Assembly: GCF_002814235.1 (NCBI RefSeq)
Contig: NZ_PHSU01000009.1
Span: forward strand, 62,001 to 126,000
Length of the DNA: 64,000 nt
Source of the DNA: Pseudomonas sp. QS1027
GTDB lineage: Bacteria; Pseudomonadota; Gammaproteobacteria; Pseudomonadales; Pseudomonadaceae
Direction of reading: 5' to 3'
The notes below the pieces were generated by a model. The model did not search any database, was not told where the DNA came from, and saw only the letters and a program-made list of their open reading frames with translations. Each line of letters starts with the position of its first letter. Within the stretch, counting starts at the first letter, position 1. Positions 19,245 through 27,336 of this stretch are shown piece by piece. A program made the translations under genes and the position numbers.

Positions 19245-20927
19245 TCAGCGCACTCGCACATAAGTGCCGGGTGCCGCCTCCATGGGTGGGTAATTGGCGT
19301 TACCCAGGGTCATCTGGGTTTCCCGCTGGGCCCCCGAACGTTCCTGGATCCAGCCCAGCCACTGGGGCCACCAACTGCCGTCAACCTGTTTGCCGTCGTA
19401 GTACCAGGCCCGTGGGTCACTGCTCAGCCTGGGGTTGTCGATGTAGTTGGCCTTGGGGTTGCTCGGCGGGTTGAGGATGCTCTGGATATGCCCGCTGTTG
19501 GACAGCACGAAGCGCCGATCGCCCCCCAGCAGCAAGGTCGAGCGATACACCGCGTCCCAGGGCGTGATGTGGTCGTTGATCCCGCCAACGCTGAAGCTGT
19601 CGACCGTGACCTTCTGCAGGTCGATGGGCGTGCCGCAGACTTCCAGGCCGCCCGGATGGCTCAGCGGGTTGTGCTTGAAGAAGTCCAGCAGGTCGCCGTG
19701 AAAGGCCGCGGGCAGGCGGGTGTTGTCGTTGTTCCAGTAGAGAATGTCGAACGCCGGCGGTTCCTTGCCCAGCAGGTAGTTGTTGACCCAGTAGTTCCAG
19801 ATCAGGTCGTTGGGCCGCATCCAGGCGAAGACCCGCGCCAGGTCGCGACCGTCGAGTACACCTTGCTGGTAGGAGCGGCGCTTGGCGGCTTCCAGGGTCT
19901 GCTCGTCGGCGAACAGGGTCGCCGGGCTGTCCAGCTGGCTGTCGAGCAGGCTGACCAGGTAGGTGGCGCTGGACACCCGACGCAGTTGTCGCTTGGCCAG
20001 CAGGTGGCCTTGCAGGGCGGCGATGGTCAGGCCGCCGGCGCAGGCACCCATCAGGTTGACTTCGCGGCTGGCGGTGATCGCCCGGCAGATGTTCAGCGCT
20101 TCTTCCAGCGCCTCGACATAGCTGGACAGGCCCCATTCGCGGTGCCGCACATCCGGGTTGCGCCAACTGACGATAAACACCTGCAGGCCGTTCTTCAGCG
20201 CGTACTGGGCGAAGCTGTTGGACGGGCTCAGGTCGAAAATGTAGTACTTGTTGATCTGCGGCGGCACGATCAGCAGCGGCTTGGCGTACTGTTTTTCACT
20301 CATCGGCTTGTACTGGATCAGCTCCAGCAGCTCATTGCGAAACACTACCGCGCCGGGGGTGGTGGCGACGGTCTTGCCGACTTCGAACGAATGCTTGGTG
20401 ACCTGGCTGGGCAGCCCGTTGTTGTGCAACAGGTCGTCCACCAGATGGCTGATGCCGCGCACGAGGCTGTTGCCGCCGGAGTTGAACACTTCCTTGATCG
20501 CCAACGGGTTGAGCAGGGTATTGGACGGCGCCACGGCATCGTTGAGCAGGGCGAAGACAAAGTGCGCGCGGGCGCGGTCGTCGTCGCTCATCCGGCTGTC
20601 GTCGATCCAGTGCTTGACCTGTTTCTGCCAGGTCAGATAGGCCTGCAGGCTGCGCCGGTAGAACGGGTTGAGGCTCCAGGCCGGGTCGGCGAAGCGCGGG
20701 TCGTTGGGGTTGGGCTTGTGCAGCGTGTCGCCGAGCAGCACCTTGCCCAGTTGTCCGCCCAGGGCCAGGGCATGCCGGGCGGTATGGATCGGGTTGCGCA
20801 GGCCGTGGGCGGCCACGCTGCGCAGGGTGGAAAACAGATCCCGGCCGCGCAGACCGGTAATCGCACTCTGTGCGTTGATGAACGCGGCGGGTGTGGGCAT
20901 CGAGCCCGTCGCTGGTTTGTCTCGCAT
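19245..20927 (-). CDS. phaC2: Class II poly(3-hydroxyalkanoate) synthase 2
   Basis: A 560-residue medium-chain-length PHA synthase that polymerises (R)-3-hydroxyacyl-CoA on granules. The lipase-box-like GACAGG has the catalytic Cys296; the Asp in NDHITPWD and the His in SNSGHIQS complete the triad. Length and motifs match class II synthases. ATG 20927 has GGAG 9 nt upstream. In the 129-nt spacer to phaZ a 7-bp hairpin, CCGCGAC/GTCGCGG (20973-21000), is visible but has no T-run. Confidence 0.97.
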   Translation of the reverse strand: MRDKPATGSMPTPAAFINAQSAITGLRGRDLFSTLRSVAAHGLRNPIHTARHALALGGQLGKVLLGDTLHKPNPNDPRFADPAWSLNPFYRRSLQAYLTWQKQVKHWIDDSRMSDDDRARAHFVFALLNDAVAPSNTLLNPLAIKEVFNSGGNSLVRGISHLVDDLLHNNGLPSQVTKHSFEVGKTVATTPGAVVFRNELLELIQYKPMSEKQYAKPLLIVPPQINKYYIFDLSPSNSFAQYALKNGLQVFIVSWRNPDVRHREWGLSSYVEALEEALNICRAITASREVNLMGACAGGLTIAALQGHLLAKRQLRRVSSATYLVSLLDSQLDSPATLFADEQTLEAAKRRSYQQGVLDGRDLARVFAWMRPNDLIWNYWVNNYLLGKEPPAFDILYWNNDNTRLPAAFHGDLLDFFKHNPLSHPGGLEVCGTPIDLQKVTVDSFSVGGINDHITPWDAVYRSTLLLGGDRRFVLSNSGHIQSILNPPSNPKANYIDNPRLSSDPRAWYYDGKQVDGSWWPQWLGWIQERSGAQRETQMTLGNANYPPMEAAPGTYVRVR

Positions 20928-21056
20928 GAGTCAACACTCCTTCGTCATCAAGCTATCAACCAACACAGGGGGCCGCGACAGACGGGCTTGCCGGTCGCGG
21001 GCCTTGTGCGCCGCACGGACGTCCTGCCCGTGTGCGCTTACTGCCAGGGAATACTC

Positions 21057-21914
21057 CTAGGTACTTTTGAAAGGCGCCGGTTGCGGGTGCATCACCGCCC
21101 GTTGGCGTTCTTCCTGGAGGAACTTCATGATGATCGGTGCGACAGCCTCGGCCCGGGTGATCAGGAATAAATGGCCATCGTCGATTATGTGTAGCTGGGC
21201 ATTGGGGATTCGCCAAGCCAGCAGGCGCATATTGATCAGCGGAATCAGCGGATCGTCGTCACCGGCCAGCACCAGGGTCGGCTGGCGGATCCTGTGCAGC
21301 CAGTGAATGCTGGTCCAGCCGAGGCCGGCAAACAGTTGCCAGTAGTAACCCAGCTTGCCGGCGGAGCGGACCTTGGCGGCATGTTCGGCGGCCAGGTGCG
21401 GGTCGCGACGAAAGGCGCCGCCGTAGATGGTCGGGGCAATGCGGATCACGTGGGACGGCTGGATATAGCGCCGTGGACTGGCCATGTTCCACAACACCTT
21501 GGGCTTGCCCGGAACCATCACCGCACCGGCAGCGGTGGCGGCGAGGATCAGCTTCTTGCAGCGTTCCGGGTAGTCATGGGCGAACTGCTGCGCCAGGGCA
21601 CCGCCCCAGGACACCCCCACCACGTTGACCTGGCCGTAATCCAGGTAATCGAGCATGCGCGCGGTGAGCTTGGCCAGGCCGGGGAAACGATAAGGCCGGT
21701 TGGGGGTCGACGAACCGCCGACGCCGGGGACGTCGAAGGCGATGACTTCCAGGTCCGGGTCCAGGGCCTGGACGAACGGAAACACCAGCTCCAGGTTGGC
21801 GCCGATGCCGTTGAAAATCAGCAAGGGCGTCATATGAGGCTTGCCGGGGCGAACCGCGGTACGGATGGTCTGGCCATCCAGATCGATGGTTCGGAAGATG
21901 AACGGTTGCGGCAT
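21057..21914 (-). CDS. phaZ: Intracellular medium-chain-length PHA depolymerase
   Basis: A 285-residue alpha/beta-hydrolase that degrades stored mcl-PHA to 3-hydroxyacids on the granule. The triad falls at Ser102 (VVGVSWGG), Asp221 (AGDDDPLIP) and His248 (DDGHLF), the same numbering I recall for P. putida PhaZ, which supports ATG 21914 (MPQPFIFRTIDLDG) over the longer frame to 22037. No signal peptide. It lies between phaC1 and phaC2 as in all mcl-PHA pseudomonads. Confidence 0.97.
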   Translation of the reverse strand: MPQPFIFRTIDLDGQTIRTAVRPGKPHMTPLLIFNGIGANLELVFPFVQALDPDLEVIAFDVPGVGGSSTPNRPYRFPGLAKLTARMLDYLDYGQVNVVGVSWGGALAQQFAHDYPERCKKLILAATAAGAVMVPGKPKVLWNMASPRRYIQPSHVIRIAPTIYGGAFRRDPHLAAEHAAKVRSAGKLGYYWQLFAGLGWTSIHWLHRIRQPTLVLAGDDDPLIPLINMRLLAWRIPNAQLHIIDDGHLFLITRAEAVAPIIMKFLQEERQRAVMHPQPAPFKST

Positions 21915-22011
21915 GCTCGAAGCCCTGTGGTTAAAACCTGTTTTTTCCTGATCTAACGCAGTCCCTGCTGGTTCAGGGGATGTCCTGATAGTGAAGCTGA
22001 ATGCGGCCTTT

Positions 22012-22055
22012 GTGGGAGCCGGCAAGCCGGCCCCCACCGGTATCGCGGTGTTTTT
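22012..22055. repeat. Hairpins between phaC1 and phaZ (REP-like)
   Basis: GTGGGAGCCGGC (22012-22023) pairs with GCCGGCCCCCAC (22026-22037) around AA, with one mismatch. It overlaps a second small hairpin, CACCG/CGGTG (22035-22050), followed by TTTTT on the + strand. In the direction of phaC1 transcription the T-run precedes the stem, so it is not a standard terminator for phaC1, but the REP hairpin could attenuate readthrough into phaZ. Confidence 0.65.
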
Positions 22056-22061
22056 AAATCC

Positions 22062-23741
22062 CTAGCGCTCGTGCACGTAAGTCCCCGGCGCCGCCTCGCC
22101 CGCCGGGTAGGCCTTGCTGCCCAGGCTGGTCGGTGATTTCTTCAGTTTGCCCGAGCGCTCGGCCTGCCACGTCTGCCAGTGCAGCCACCACGAATCGGTG
22201 TGTTTGGTGGAGTTTTCCTGCCAGTCGTCGGCCTTGGCCGGCATCTCGGTGCTGGTCATGTAACGGGATTTCGGGTTGCCCGGCGGGTTCAGTATGCTCT
22301 GGATATGGCCGCTGCTGGACAGCACGAACTCAACCTTGCCGCCGAACAGTTGCGCCGACTTGTAGCAGGACTTCCAGGGCGTGATGTGGTCGTTGGTGCC
22401 GGCCAGGGCAAAGATATCGGCGTCGACCTTCTTCAGGTCGATCGGCGTGCCGCACACTTCCAGGGCGCCGGGGCGTATCAGTGGGTTGTTCTTGAACATC
22501 TCGATCAGGTCGCCGTGGAAGGCGGCCGGCAGGCGCGTGGTGTCGTTGTTCCAGAAGAGGATATCGAACACCGGCGGTTCGTTGCCCAGCAGGTAATTGT
22601 TGACCCAGTAGTTCCAGATCAGGTCGTTGGGGCGCATCCAGGCGAAGACCTTGGCCATGTCGCTGCCTTCCAGCACGCCGGCCTGGTAGGAGTGGCGCTT
22701 GGCGGCTTCGAGGGTCTGTTCGTCGACGAACAGCGCGACCTGGGTGTCGAGGGTGGTGTCGAGCACGCTGACCAGCAGGGTCAGGGCGTTGACCTTCTTC
22801 TCGCCGAGGGCGGCGTAGTGGCCGAGCAGGGCGGTGCAGGTGATGCCGCCGGAGCAGGCCCCGAGCATGTTCACGTCCTTGCTGCCGGTGATGGCGGTGA
22901 CCACGTCGACGGCTTCCTTGAGGGCGTCGATATAGGTCGACAGGCCCCACTCGCGCTGCGCCTTGGTCGGGTTGCGCCAGCTGACGATAAAGGTCTGCAC
23001 GTGGCTGCGCAGGCAGAAGCGCGCCAGGCTCTTGTCGGGGCTGAGGTCAAACACATAGAACTTGTTGATCTGCGGCGGCACCACCAGCAGCGGCCGCTCA
23101 TGCACCTGCTCGGTGACGGGGCTGTACTGGATCAGCTCCAGCACATCGTTGCGAAACACCACCGCGCCTTCGGTGGTGCCCAGGCTCTTGCCGACCTCGA
23201 AGGCGCCCATGTTCACCTGGCTGGGCATGCCGCCGTTGTGCACCAGGTCCTTGGCCATGTTCGAGAGACCGTCGAGCAGGCTCTTGCCGCCGGTTTCGAA
23301 GAAGCGCTTGACCGCCGCCGGGTTGGCCGCGGTGTTGGTCGGGGCCATGGCCTCGGTCATCAGGTTGATGACGAAGTGACCGCGACTGATGTCCTGTGGC
23401 GACAGCGAACTCTCGTCAATCCAGGCATGGAGCTCCTTGCGCCAGGCCAGGTAGGTTTGCAGGTAGCGTCGGTACAACGGGTTCTGGCTCCAGGCCGGAT
23501 CGTTGAAGCGACGGTCATCGCCTTCCGGCTGCAGGCCGGACTTGCCCAGCAGCACGTTCTTGAGTTCGACGCCAAAATGGGCGACATGCTTGACGCTGTG
23601 GATGGGTTGTTTGATGGCTTGGGTCAATACCATTCGTGCAGAAGTAAGAAGATCCTTTCTACGCAAGCCGACGACGGGGTTCAGGCCCAGGGTGTTTTCC
23701 GAGGCTTGCCGCTGCAGGTCATCGTTGTTCTTGTTACTCAT
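22062..23741 (-). CDS. phaC1: Class II poly(3-hydroxyalkanoate) synthase 1
   Basis: A 559-residue mcl-PHA synthase on granules, forming polyester from (R)-3-hydroxyacyl-CoA. Catalytic Cys296 lies in GACSGG, Asp451 in TNDHITPW and His479 in SSSGHIQS. It starts MSNKNNDDLQRQ and ends in the usual YPAGEAAPGTYVHER. It is the first gene of the phaC1ZC2D cluster, with a 241-nt upstream region holding a candidate sigma-54 promoter and inverted repeats. Confidence 0.97.
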   Translation of the reverse strand: MSNKNNDDLQRQASENTLGLNPVVGLRRKDLLTSARMVLTQAIKQPIHSVKHVAHFGVELKNVLLGKSGLQPEGDDRRFNDPAWSQNPLYRRYLQTYLAWRKELHAWIDESSLSPQDISRGHFVINLMTEAMAPTNTAANPAAVKRFFETGGKSLLDGLSNMAKDLVHNGGMPSQVNMGAFEVGKSLGTTEGAVVFRNDVLELIQYSPVTEQVHERPLLVVPPQINKFYVFDLSPDKSLARFCLRSHVQTFIVSWRNPTKAQREWGLSTYIDALKEAVDVVTAITGSKDVNMLGACSGGITCTALLGHYAALGEKKVNALTLLVSVLDTTLDTQVALFVDEQTLEAAKRHSYQAGVLEGSDMAKVFAWMRPNDLIWNYWVNNYLLGNEPPVFDILFWNNDTTRLPAAFHGDLIEMFKNNPLIRPGALEVCGTPIDLKKVDADIFALAGTNDHITPWKSCYKSAQLFGGKVEFVLSSSGHIQSILNPPGNPKSRYMTSTEMPAKADDWQENSTKHTDSWWLHWQTWQAERSGKLKKSPTSLGSKAYPAGEAAPGTYVHER

Positions 23742-23790
23742 CTACGACGCTCCATTGTCCTGAGACGAGTACCGGGTACAGCTGTGCAAA

Positions 23791-23807
23791 TGGCACAGCG
23801 AATGCCA
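23791..23807 (-). promoter_or_regulatory. Candidate sigma-54 promoter of phaC1
   Basis: On the minus strand the site reads TGGCA-T-TTCGCTGTGCCA: -24 TGGCA and -12 TGC with the exact GG/GC spacing of sigma-54 promoters, 50 nt before the phaC1 ATG. A sigma-54 promoter for phaC1 is reported in P. aeruginosa. The + strand of the same 17 bp also fits (TGGCAC-N5-ATGCC). An overlapping inverted repeat, CTGTGC/GCACAG (23782-23798), could be an operator. Confidence 0.5.
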
Positions 23808-23817
23808 AGTACTACTG

Positions 23818-23883
23818 CTCGGGTGACCGTTGATTGCGCATCGTTAAATGCACGGAACTTGCCAGTTCCATTGGTTACCCGAG
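23818..23883. promoter_or_regulatory. Nested inverted repeats upstream of phaC1
   Basis: CTCGGGTGACC (23818-23828) and GGTTACCCGAG (23873-23883) match in 10 of 11 positions. Between them a perfect GGAACT-TGCC-AGTTCC dyad (23854-23869) occurs. They sit 77-142 nt before the phaC1 start, where an enhancer or activator would act on a sigma-54 promoter. The protein that binds is unknown; PhaD is one candidate. Confidence 0.45.
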
Positions 23884-23982
23884 TTTGATTTTTTTCGCAA
23901 GCGGGCCAATCGTTAGCCACGCCGTGGGGGATTGAATCAGATGTGATTAGAAAATGCCCTCCAAAACGACCGGAGGTCCGGA

Positions 23983-24363
23983 CTAGAGCATCAGCCTGAC
24001 GACCGACTCGGACGGGTCGCGGGATTTTCCGGCCGCTTTCAGTTCGGCAAGATAATCGGCCCACAAGTCATCCTGGCGACGGGCCAGCTCGTAGAGGTAG
24101 TCCCAGGTGAACAATCCGCTGTCATGACCGTCGTCGAAGGTCAGTTTCAGTGCGTACTGGCCGGCGGGTTCGAGTTTGCTCAAACCGACGTTGAGCTTGC
24201 CGAACTGGAGGATGGGTTTGCCGTGGCCCTGGACTTCGGCGGAAGGCGAGTGCACCCGCAGGAATTCGGCGGGCAGGTGGTATTCCTCGTCCGGGCCGTA
24301 TTTGAGGGTCAGGGTTTTCGAGGCTTTGTGCAGGTTGATGGCGGTGGGAAGTCGGGTGGTCAT
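23983..24363 (-). CDS. DUF971 / gamma-butyrobetaine hydroxylase-like N-terminal domain protein
   Basis: A 126-residue cytoplasmic protein of the DUF971 family, with LTLKYGPDEEYHLPAEFLRVHSPSAEVQG at the N-terminus and the signature FDDGHDSGLFTWDYLYELA. The same fold forms the N-terminal domain of gamma-butyrobetaine hydroxylase, but the oxygenase domain is absent. The function is not established; the family is sometimes linked to iron-sulfur proteins. It is conserved between hslU and phaC1 in Pseudomonas. REP pair 24396-24473 lies upstream. Confidence 0.85.
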   Translation of the reverse strand: MTTRLPTAINLHKASKTLTLKYGPDEEYHLPAEFLRVHSPSAEVQGHGKPILQFGKLNVGLSKLEPAGQYALKLTFDDGHDSGLFTWDYLYELARRQDDLWADYLAELKAAGKSRDPSESVVRLML

Positions 24364-24395
24364 GGGAAGCCTGCGATCCGTCTGTGTAAGCGAAT

Positions 24396-24473
24396 CCTGT
24401 AGGAGCAGGGCTTGCCCGCGAAGGGGGCCTTGAAGGCGCCAAAAGCTTCGCGGGCAAGCCCTGCTCCTACAGG
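24396..24473. repeat. REP/BIME element with a perfect 28-bp inverted repeat
   Basis: The arms at 24396-24423 (core GTAGGAGCAGGGCTTGCCCG) and 24446-24473 are exact complements around a 22-nt spacer. It lies between hslU and the DUF971 gene, both leftward, so the hairpin would form in any hslU readthrough transcript. Confidence 0.85.
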
Positions 24474-24488
24474 GGCGCGGTGTGCTCC

Positions 24489-25823
24489 TTAGAGGATATA
24501 CCGCGACAGGTCTTCGTTCTTCGCCAATTCACCCAGGTGGCTGTTGACGTAGTCGGCGTCGATGCGGATCGGTTCCGCGTGAGCGCTGGCCAGGTCGCCG
24601 GCGCTGAACGAGACTTCCTCCAGCAGGCGCTCAAGCAGCGTGTGCAGGCGACGGGCACCGATGTTCTCGGTCTTCTCGTTGACCTGCCAGGCGATTTCCG
24701 CCAGGCGCTTGATACCGTCCGGCAGGAACTCGATGGTCAGGCCCTCGGTTTTCAGCAGCTCGCGGTACTGCTCGGTCAGCGAAGCGTGGGGTTCGCTGAG
24801 GATACGCTCGAAGTCTTCCGGGCTCAGGGCCTTGAGTTCGACGCGGATCGGCAGGCGGCCTTGCAGCTCGGGCACCAGGTCGCTCGGCTTGCTCAGGTGG
24901 AACGCGCCGGAGGCGATGAACAGGATATGGTCGGTCTTGACCATGCCCAGCTTGGTGTTCACCGTGCAGCCTTCGATCAGCGGCAGCAGGTCGCGCTGCA
25001 CGCCTTCACGGGAGACATCGGCACCGCCGACGTTGCCGCGCTTGGCGACCTTGTCGATTTCGTCGATAAACACGATACCGTGCTGTTCGACCGCTTCCAG
25101 GGCCTTGGCCTTCAACTCCTCGTCGTTGACCAGGCGCCCGGCTTCTTCGTCACGGACCAGCTTGAGCGCTTCCTTGACCTTGAGCTTGCGGCTCTTGCGC
25201 TTGCCCTTGCCCATGTTGGCGAACAGGTTCTGCAACTGGTTGGTCATCTCTTCCATGCCCGGCGGCGTGGCGATCTCGACGCCGTACGACTCGGCCACTT
25301 CGATTTCGATCTCCTTGTCATCCAGCTGGCCTTCGCGCAGGCGCTTGCGGAACAGCTGGCGGGTGTTGGAGTCCTGGGCTGGAGCTGCGTCTTCGTTGAA
25401 GCCCATGCGTGCCGGTGGCAGCAGGGCGTCGAGGATACGTTCCTCGGCGGCGTCTTCGGCGCGATGGCGGACCTTGACCAGCTCCTGCTCGCGCAGCAGC
25501 TTGATCGCGGCGTCGGCCAGGTCACGGATGATCGATTCGACGTCACGGCCGACATAGCCGACTTCGGTGAACTTGGTCGCTTCGACCTTGATGAACGGTG
25601 CGTTGGCCAGTTTGGCCAGGCGCCGGGCGATCTCGGTCTTGCCGACACCGGTCGGACCGATCATCAGGATGTTCTTGGGGGTCACTTCGACGCGCAGCTC
25701 CTCGGGGAGCTGCATCCGCCGCCAGCGGTTGCGCAGGGCAATGGCGACGGCGCGCTTGGCATCGTCCTGGCCAATGATATGGCGATTGAGTTCGTGGACG
25801 ATTTCGCGGGGGGTCATGGACAT
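24489..25823 (-). CDS. hslU: ATP-dependent protease ATPase subunit HslU
   Basis: A 444-residue AAA+ unfoldase that forms hexamers and feeds substrates to HslV. Walker A is GPTGVGKTE (residues 56-64), GYVGRDVES is the pore motif, Walker B is IVFIDEIDK, and an insertion I-domain (about 110-240) and sensor 2 ([11 protein letters not shown]) are present. The C-terminus SRYIL is the peptide tail that docks into HslV. ATG 25823 gives [12 protein letters not shown]. The operon with hslV has a 44-nt gap. Confidence 0.98.
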   Translation of the reverse strand: MSMTPREIVHELNRHIIGQDDAKRAVAIALRNRWRRMQLPEELRVEVTPKNILMIGPTGVGKTEIARRLAKLANAPFIKVEATKFTEVGYVGRDVESIIRDLADAAIKLLREQELVKVRHRAEDAAEERILDALLPPARMGFNEDAAPAQDSNTRQLFRKRLREGQLDDKEIEIEVAESYGVEIATPPGMEEMTNQLQNLFANMGKGKRKSRKLKVKEALKLVRDEEAGRLVNDEELKAKALEAVEQHGIVFIDEIDKVAKRGNVGGADVSREGVQRDLLPLIEGCTVNTKLGMVKTDHILFIASGAFHLSKPSDLVPELQGRLPIRVELKALSPEDFERILSEPHASLTEQYRELLKTEGLTIEFLPDGIKRLAEIAWQVNEKTENIGARRLHTLLERLLEEVSFSAGDLASAHAEPIRIDADYVNSHLGELAKNEDLSRYIL

Positions 25824-25867
25824 AATATGTGGGTCCTCAAGCGGGAACGGGCAGCCGGACGGGCTGG

Positions 25868-26398
25868 TTATTCCGCGAGGTCCTGCTCCTCGATGGTGAC
25901 GTTGTGATTGGTGAAGACGCAGATGTCAGCGGCGATACCCAGGGCGGCTTCGACGATTTCCCGGGCCGACAGGTCGGTATTCTTCAGCAGCGCGCTGGCT
26001 GCGGCCTGGGCGTAGCCACCACCGGAGCCCATGGCGATCAGGCCATTTTCCGGCTCAACGACGTCGCCGTTGCCGGTGATGATCAGTGAAGCATCTTTGT
26101 TGGCGACCGCCAGCATGGCTTCCAGGCGGCTCAGGGAGCGGTCGGTGCGCCACTCCTTGGCCAATTCGACAGCGGCGCGGACCAGATGACCCTGGTGTTT
26201 TTCCAGCTGGCCTTCGAAACGTTCGAACAGGGTAAAGGCGTCGGCGGTGGCACCGGCGAAACCGGCGATGACTTCACCGTGGTAGAGGCGCCGGACTTTT
26301 TTCGCATTGCCCTTCATGACGGTGTTGCCGAGGGAAACCTGGCCGTCGCCACCCATGACGACTTTGCCGTGGCGACGAACTGAAACGATGGTGGTCAA
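25868..26398 (-). CDS. hslV: ATP-dependent protease proteolytic subunit HslV
   Basis: A 176-residue threonine peptidase forming the double-hexamer chamber of HslUV. Removal of the initiator exposes catalytic Thr in [19 protein letters not shown]. No ATG is in the right place: the only start that gives the family N-terminus is TTG at 26396-26398, with GGAG 8 nt upstream. [15 protein letters not shown] near residue 125 is conserved. A longer in-frame ATG at 26470 would block exposure of the catalytic Thr and overlaps the promoter, so it is rejected. Confidence 0.96.
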   Translation of the reverse strand: MTTIVSVRRHGKVVMGGDGQVSLGNTVMKGNAKKVRRLYHGEVIAGFAGATADAFTLFERFEGQLEKHQGHLVRAAVELAKEWRTDRSLSRLEAMLAVANKDASLIITGNGDVVEPENGLIAMGSGGGYAQAAASALLKNTDLSAREIVEAALGIAADICVFTNHNVTIEEQDLAE

Positions 26399-26443
26399 GG
26401 GAGAATCTCCACGCAGCGGGGCGAAAATGCCTGATGGAAACTC

Positions 26444-26470
26444 ATATGGGGGTGGTGGTGGGTTTTTCAA
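26444..26470 (-). promoter_or_regulatory. Heat-shock (sigma-32) promoter of hslVU
   Basis: The minus strand reads TTGAAA (26470-26465), 13 nt, then CCCCATAT (26451-26444), a close match to the sigma-32 consensus CTTGAAA-N(11-16)-CCCCATNT. The start point would be near 26436, leaving a leader of about 38 nt before the TTG start. Regulation of hslVU by heat shock is established in E. coli. Confidence 0.75.
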
Positions 26471-26535
26471 CCGTGGGCAGGATGAGGGGATGAGTGGTGT
26501 AGGCGGGCGAGGTTTGTTTTGTCTGATCGATTGCC

Positions 26536-26563
26536 ATCGCCAGCAAGCCGGCTTGCTGGCGAT
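26536..26563. repeat. REP core as a perfect 28-bp palindrome
   Basis: Two 14-nt arms (ATCGCCAGCAAGCC and its complement) join without a spacer. It lies upstream of hslV and downstream of the SPOR-protein gene, about 66 nt from the sigma-32 promoter. Confidence 0.75.
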
Positions 26564-26624
26564 AGGGCCGCGAGGGCGCCAGAGCCCTTGCCGGCAAGCA
26601 CCACCTCCAGAGGTTTCGCGCCCG

Positions 26625-27335
26625 TCAGCGGCTCTGGCGCTGCTGCAGCAACAGGTTGTTGAAACCGCTGCCGGCCAGTTGTTTCTGGGCCTTGGTCAGC
26701 TGTTCGCGGTTGCTGAACGGTCCGACCAATACCCGATACCAGGTCTCGTCCTTCACGGTCCCGGACTCCACCGCCACCGCCTGCCCGAGCAGGATGATCT
26801 GCGCCCGGACCTTGTCGGCATCGGCTTCCTTGCGGAACGAGCCGGCCTGCAGGAAGAACTGCGTGACTGCGGCCGGTTTGGTCACTGCCACGGGTGGCGG
26901 CGGTGGCGGGGTAATCCCGGACAGCGCGGCCTGGGCCCGTGCGGTATCGATCTTCGCCGCTTCGGCCGGGGTCACCGGGGTGGTTGGCGTCGGCACGGGC
27001 TGCGGCGTCGGCAGGGTTTTCTCCGGCACGGCTTCCGGCGGCACGATCACTTCCGATTCCGGCAGCAAGGTGTAGAAGTCGTACTTGGGCTTGACCGGCT
27101 GGGTCGGGCTCGGCGGGGTCTTGTTGGCTTCGGCGATCTTGCTCGCCTTCAGCTGTTCCTGCCTGACCCGTTTGACGTCATCGCCCTTGCCCGGCTCCAG
27201 CTTCATCAGGAACACGATGAAGGCGCCCACGCTGAGGCCGATCGCCAGCCACAACCAGCCCGGGATCGGCTTTTTCGCAGGAGCTTGGTAACGGCTGGCG
27301 CCACGTTTGGGTGCTGGGGTTTTCTTGGCAGCCAA
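26625..27335 (-). CDS. SPOR-domain inner-membrane protein (FtsN-like layout)
   Basis: A 236-residue single-span protein: basic cytoplasmic start [19 protein letters not shown], membrane helix [19 protein letters not shown] (about 26-44), a Pro/Thr-rich periplasmic linker, and a C-terminal SPOR domain (about 158-230; [20 protein letters not shown] to [15 protein letters not shown]) that binds denuded septal peptidoglycan. This layout is that of FtsN, and it lies directly after argS (1-nt gap) as in other pseudomonads, where it is usually annotated as SPOR domain or FtsN-like. A role at the division septum is inferred. Confidence 0.88.
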   Translation of the reverse strand: MAAKKTPAPKRGASRYQAPAKKPIPGWLWLAIGLSVGAFIVFLMKLEPGKGDDVKRVRQEQLKASKIAEANKTPPSPTQPVKPKYDFYTLLPESEVIVPPEAVPEKTLPTPQPVPTPTTPVTPAEAAKIDTARAQAALSGITPPPPPPVAVTKPAAVTQFFLQAGSFRKEADADKVRAQIILLGQAVAVESGTVKDETWYRVLVGPFSNREQLTKAQKQLAGSGFNNLLLQQRQSR

Positions 27336-27336
27336 C

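Noticed and set aside
22035..22055. Rho-independent terminator for phaC1
   Set aside because: The T-run is on the + strand side; in the direction of phaC1 transcription the stem is not followed by U residues.
26399..26470. N-terminal extension of HslV to an ATG at 26470
   Set aside because: It would prevent exposure of the catalytic Thr and covers the sigma-32 promoter.
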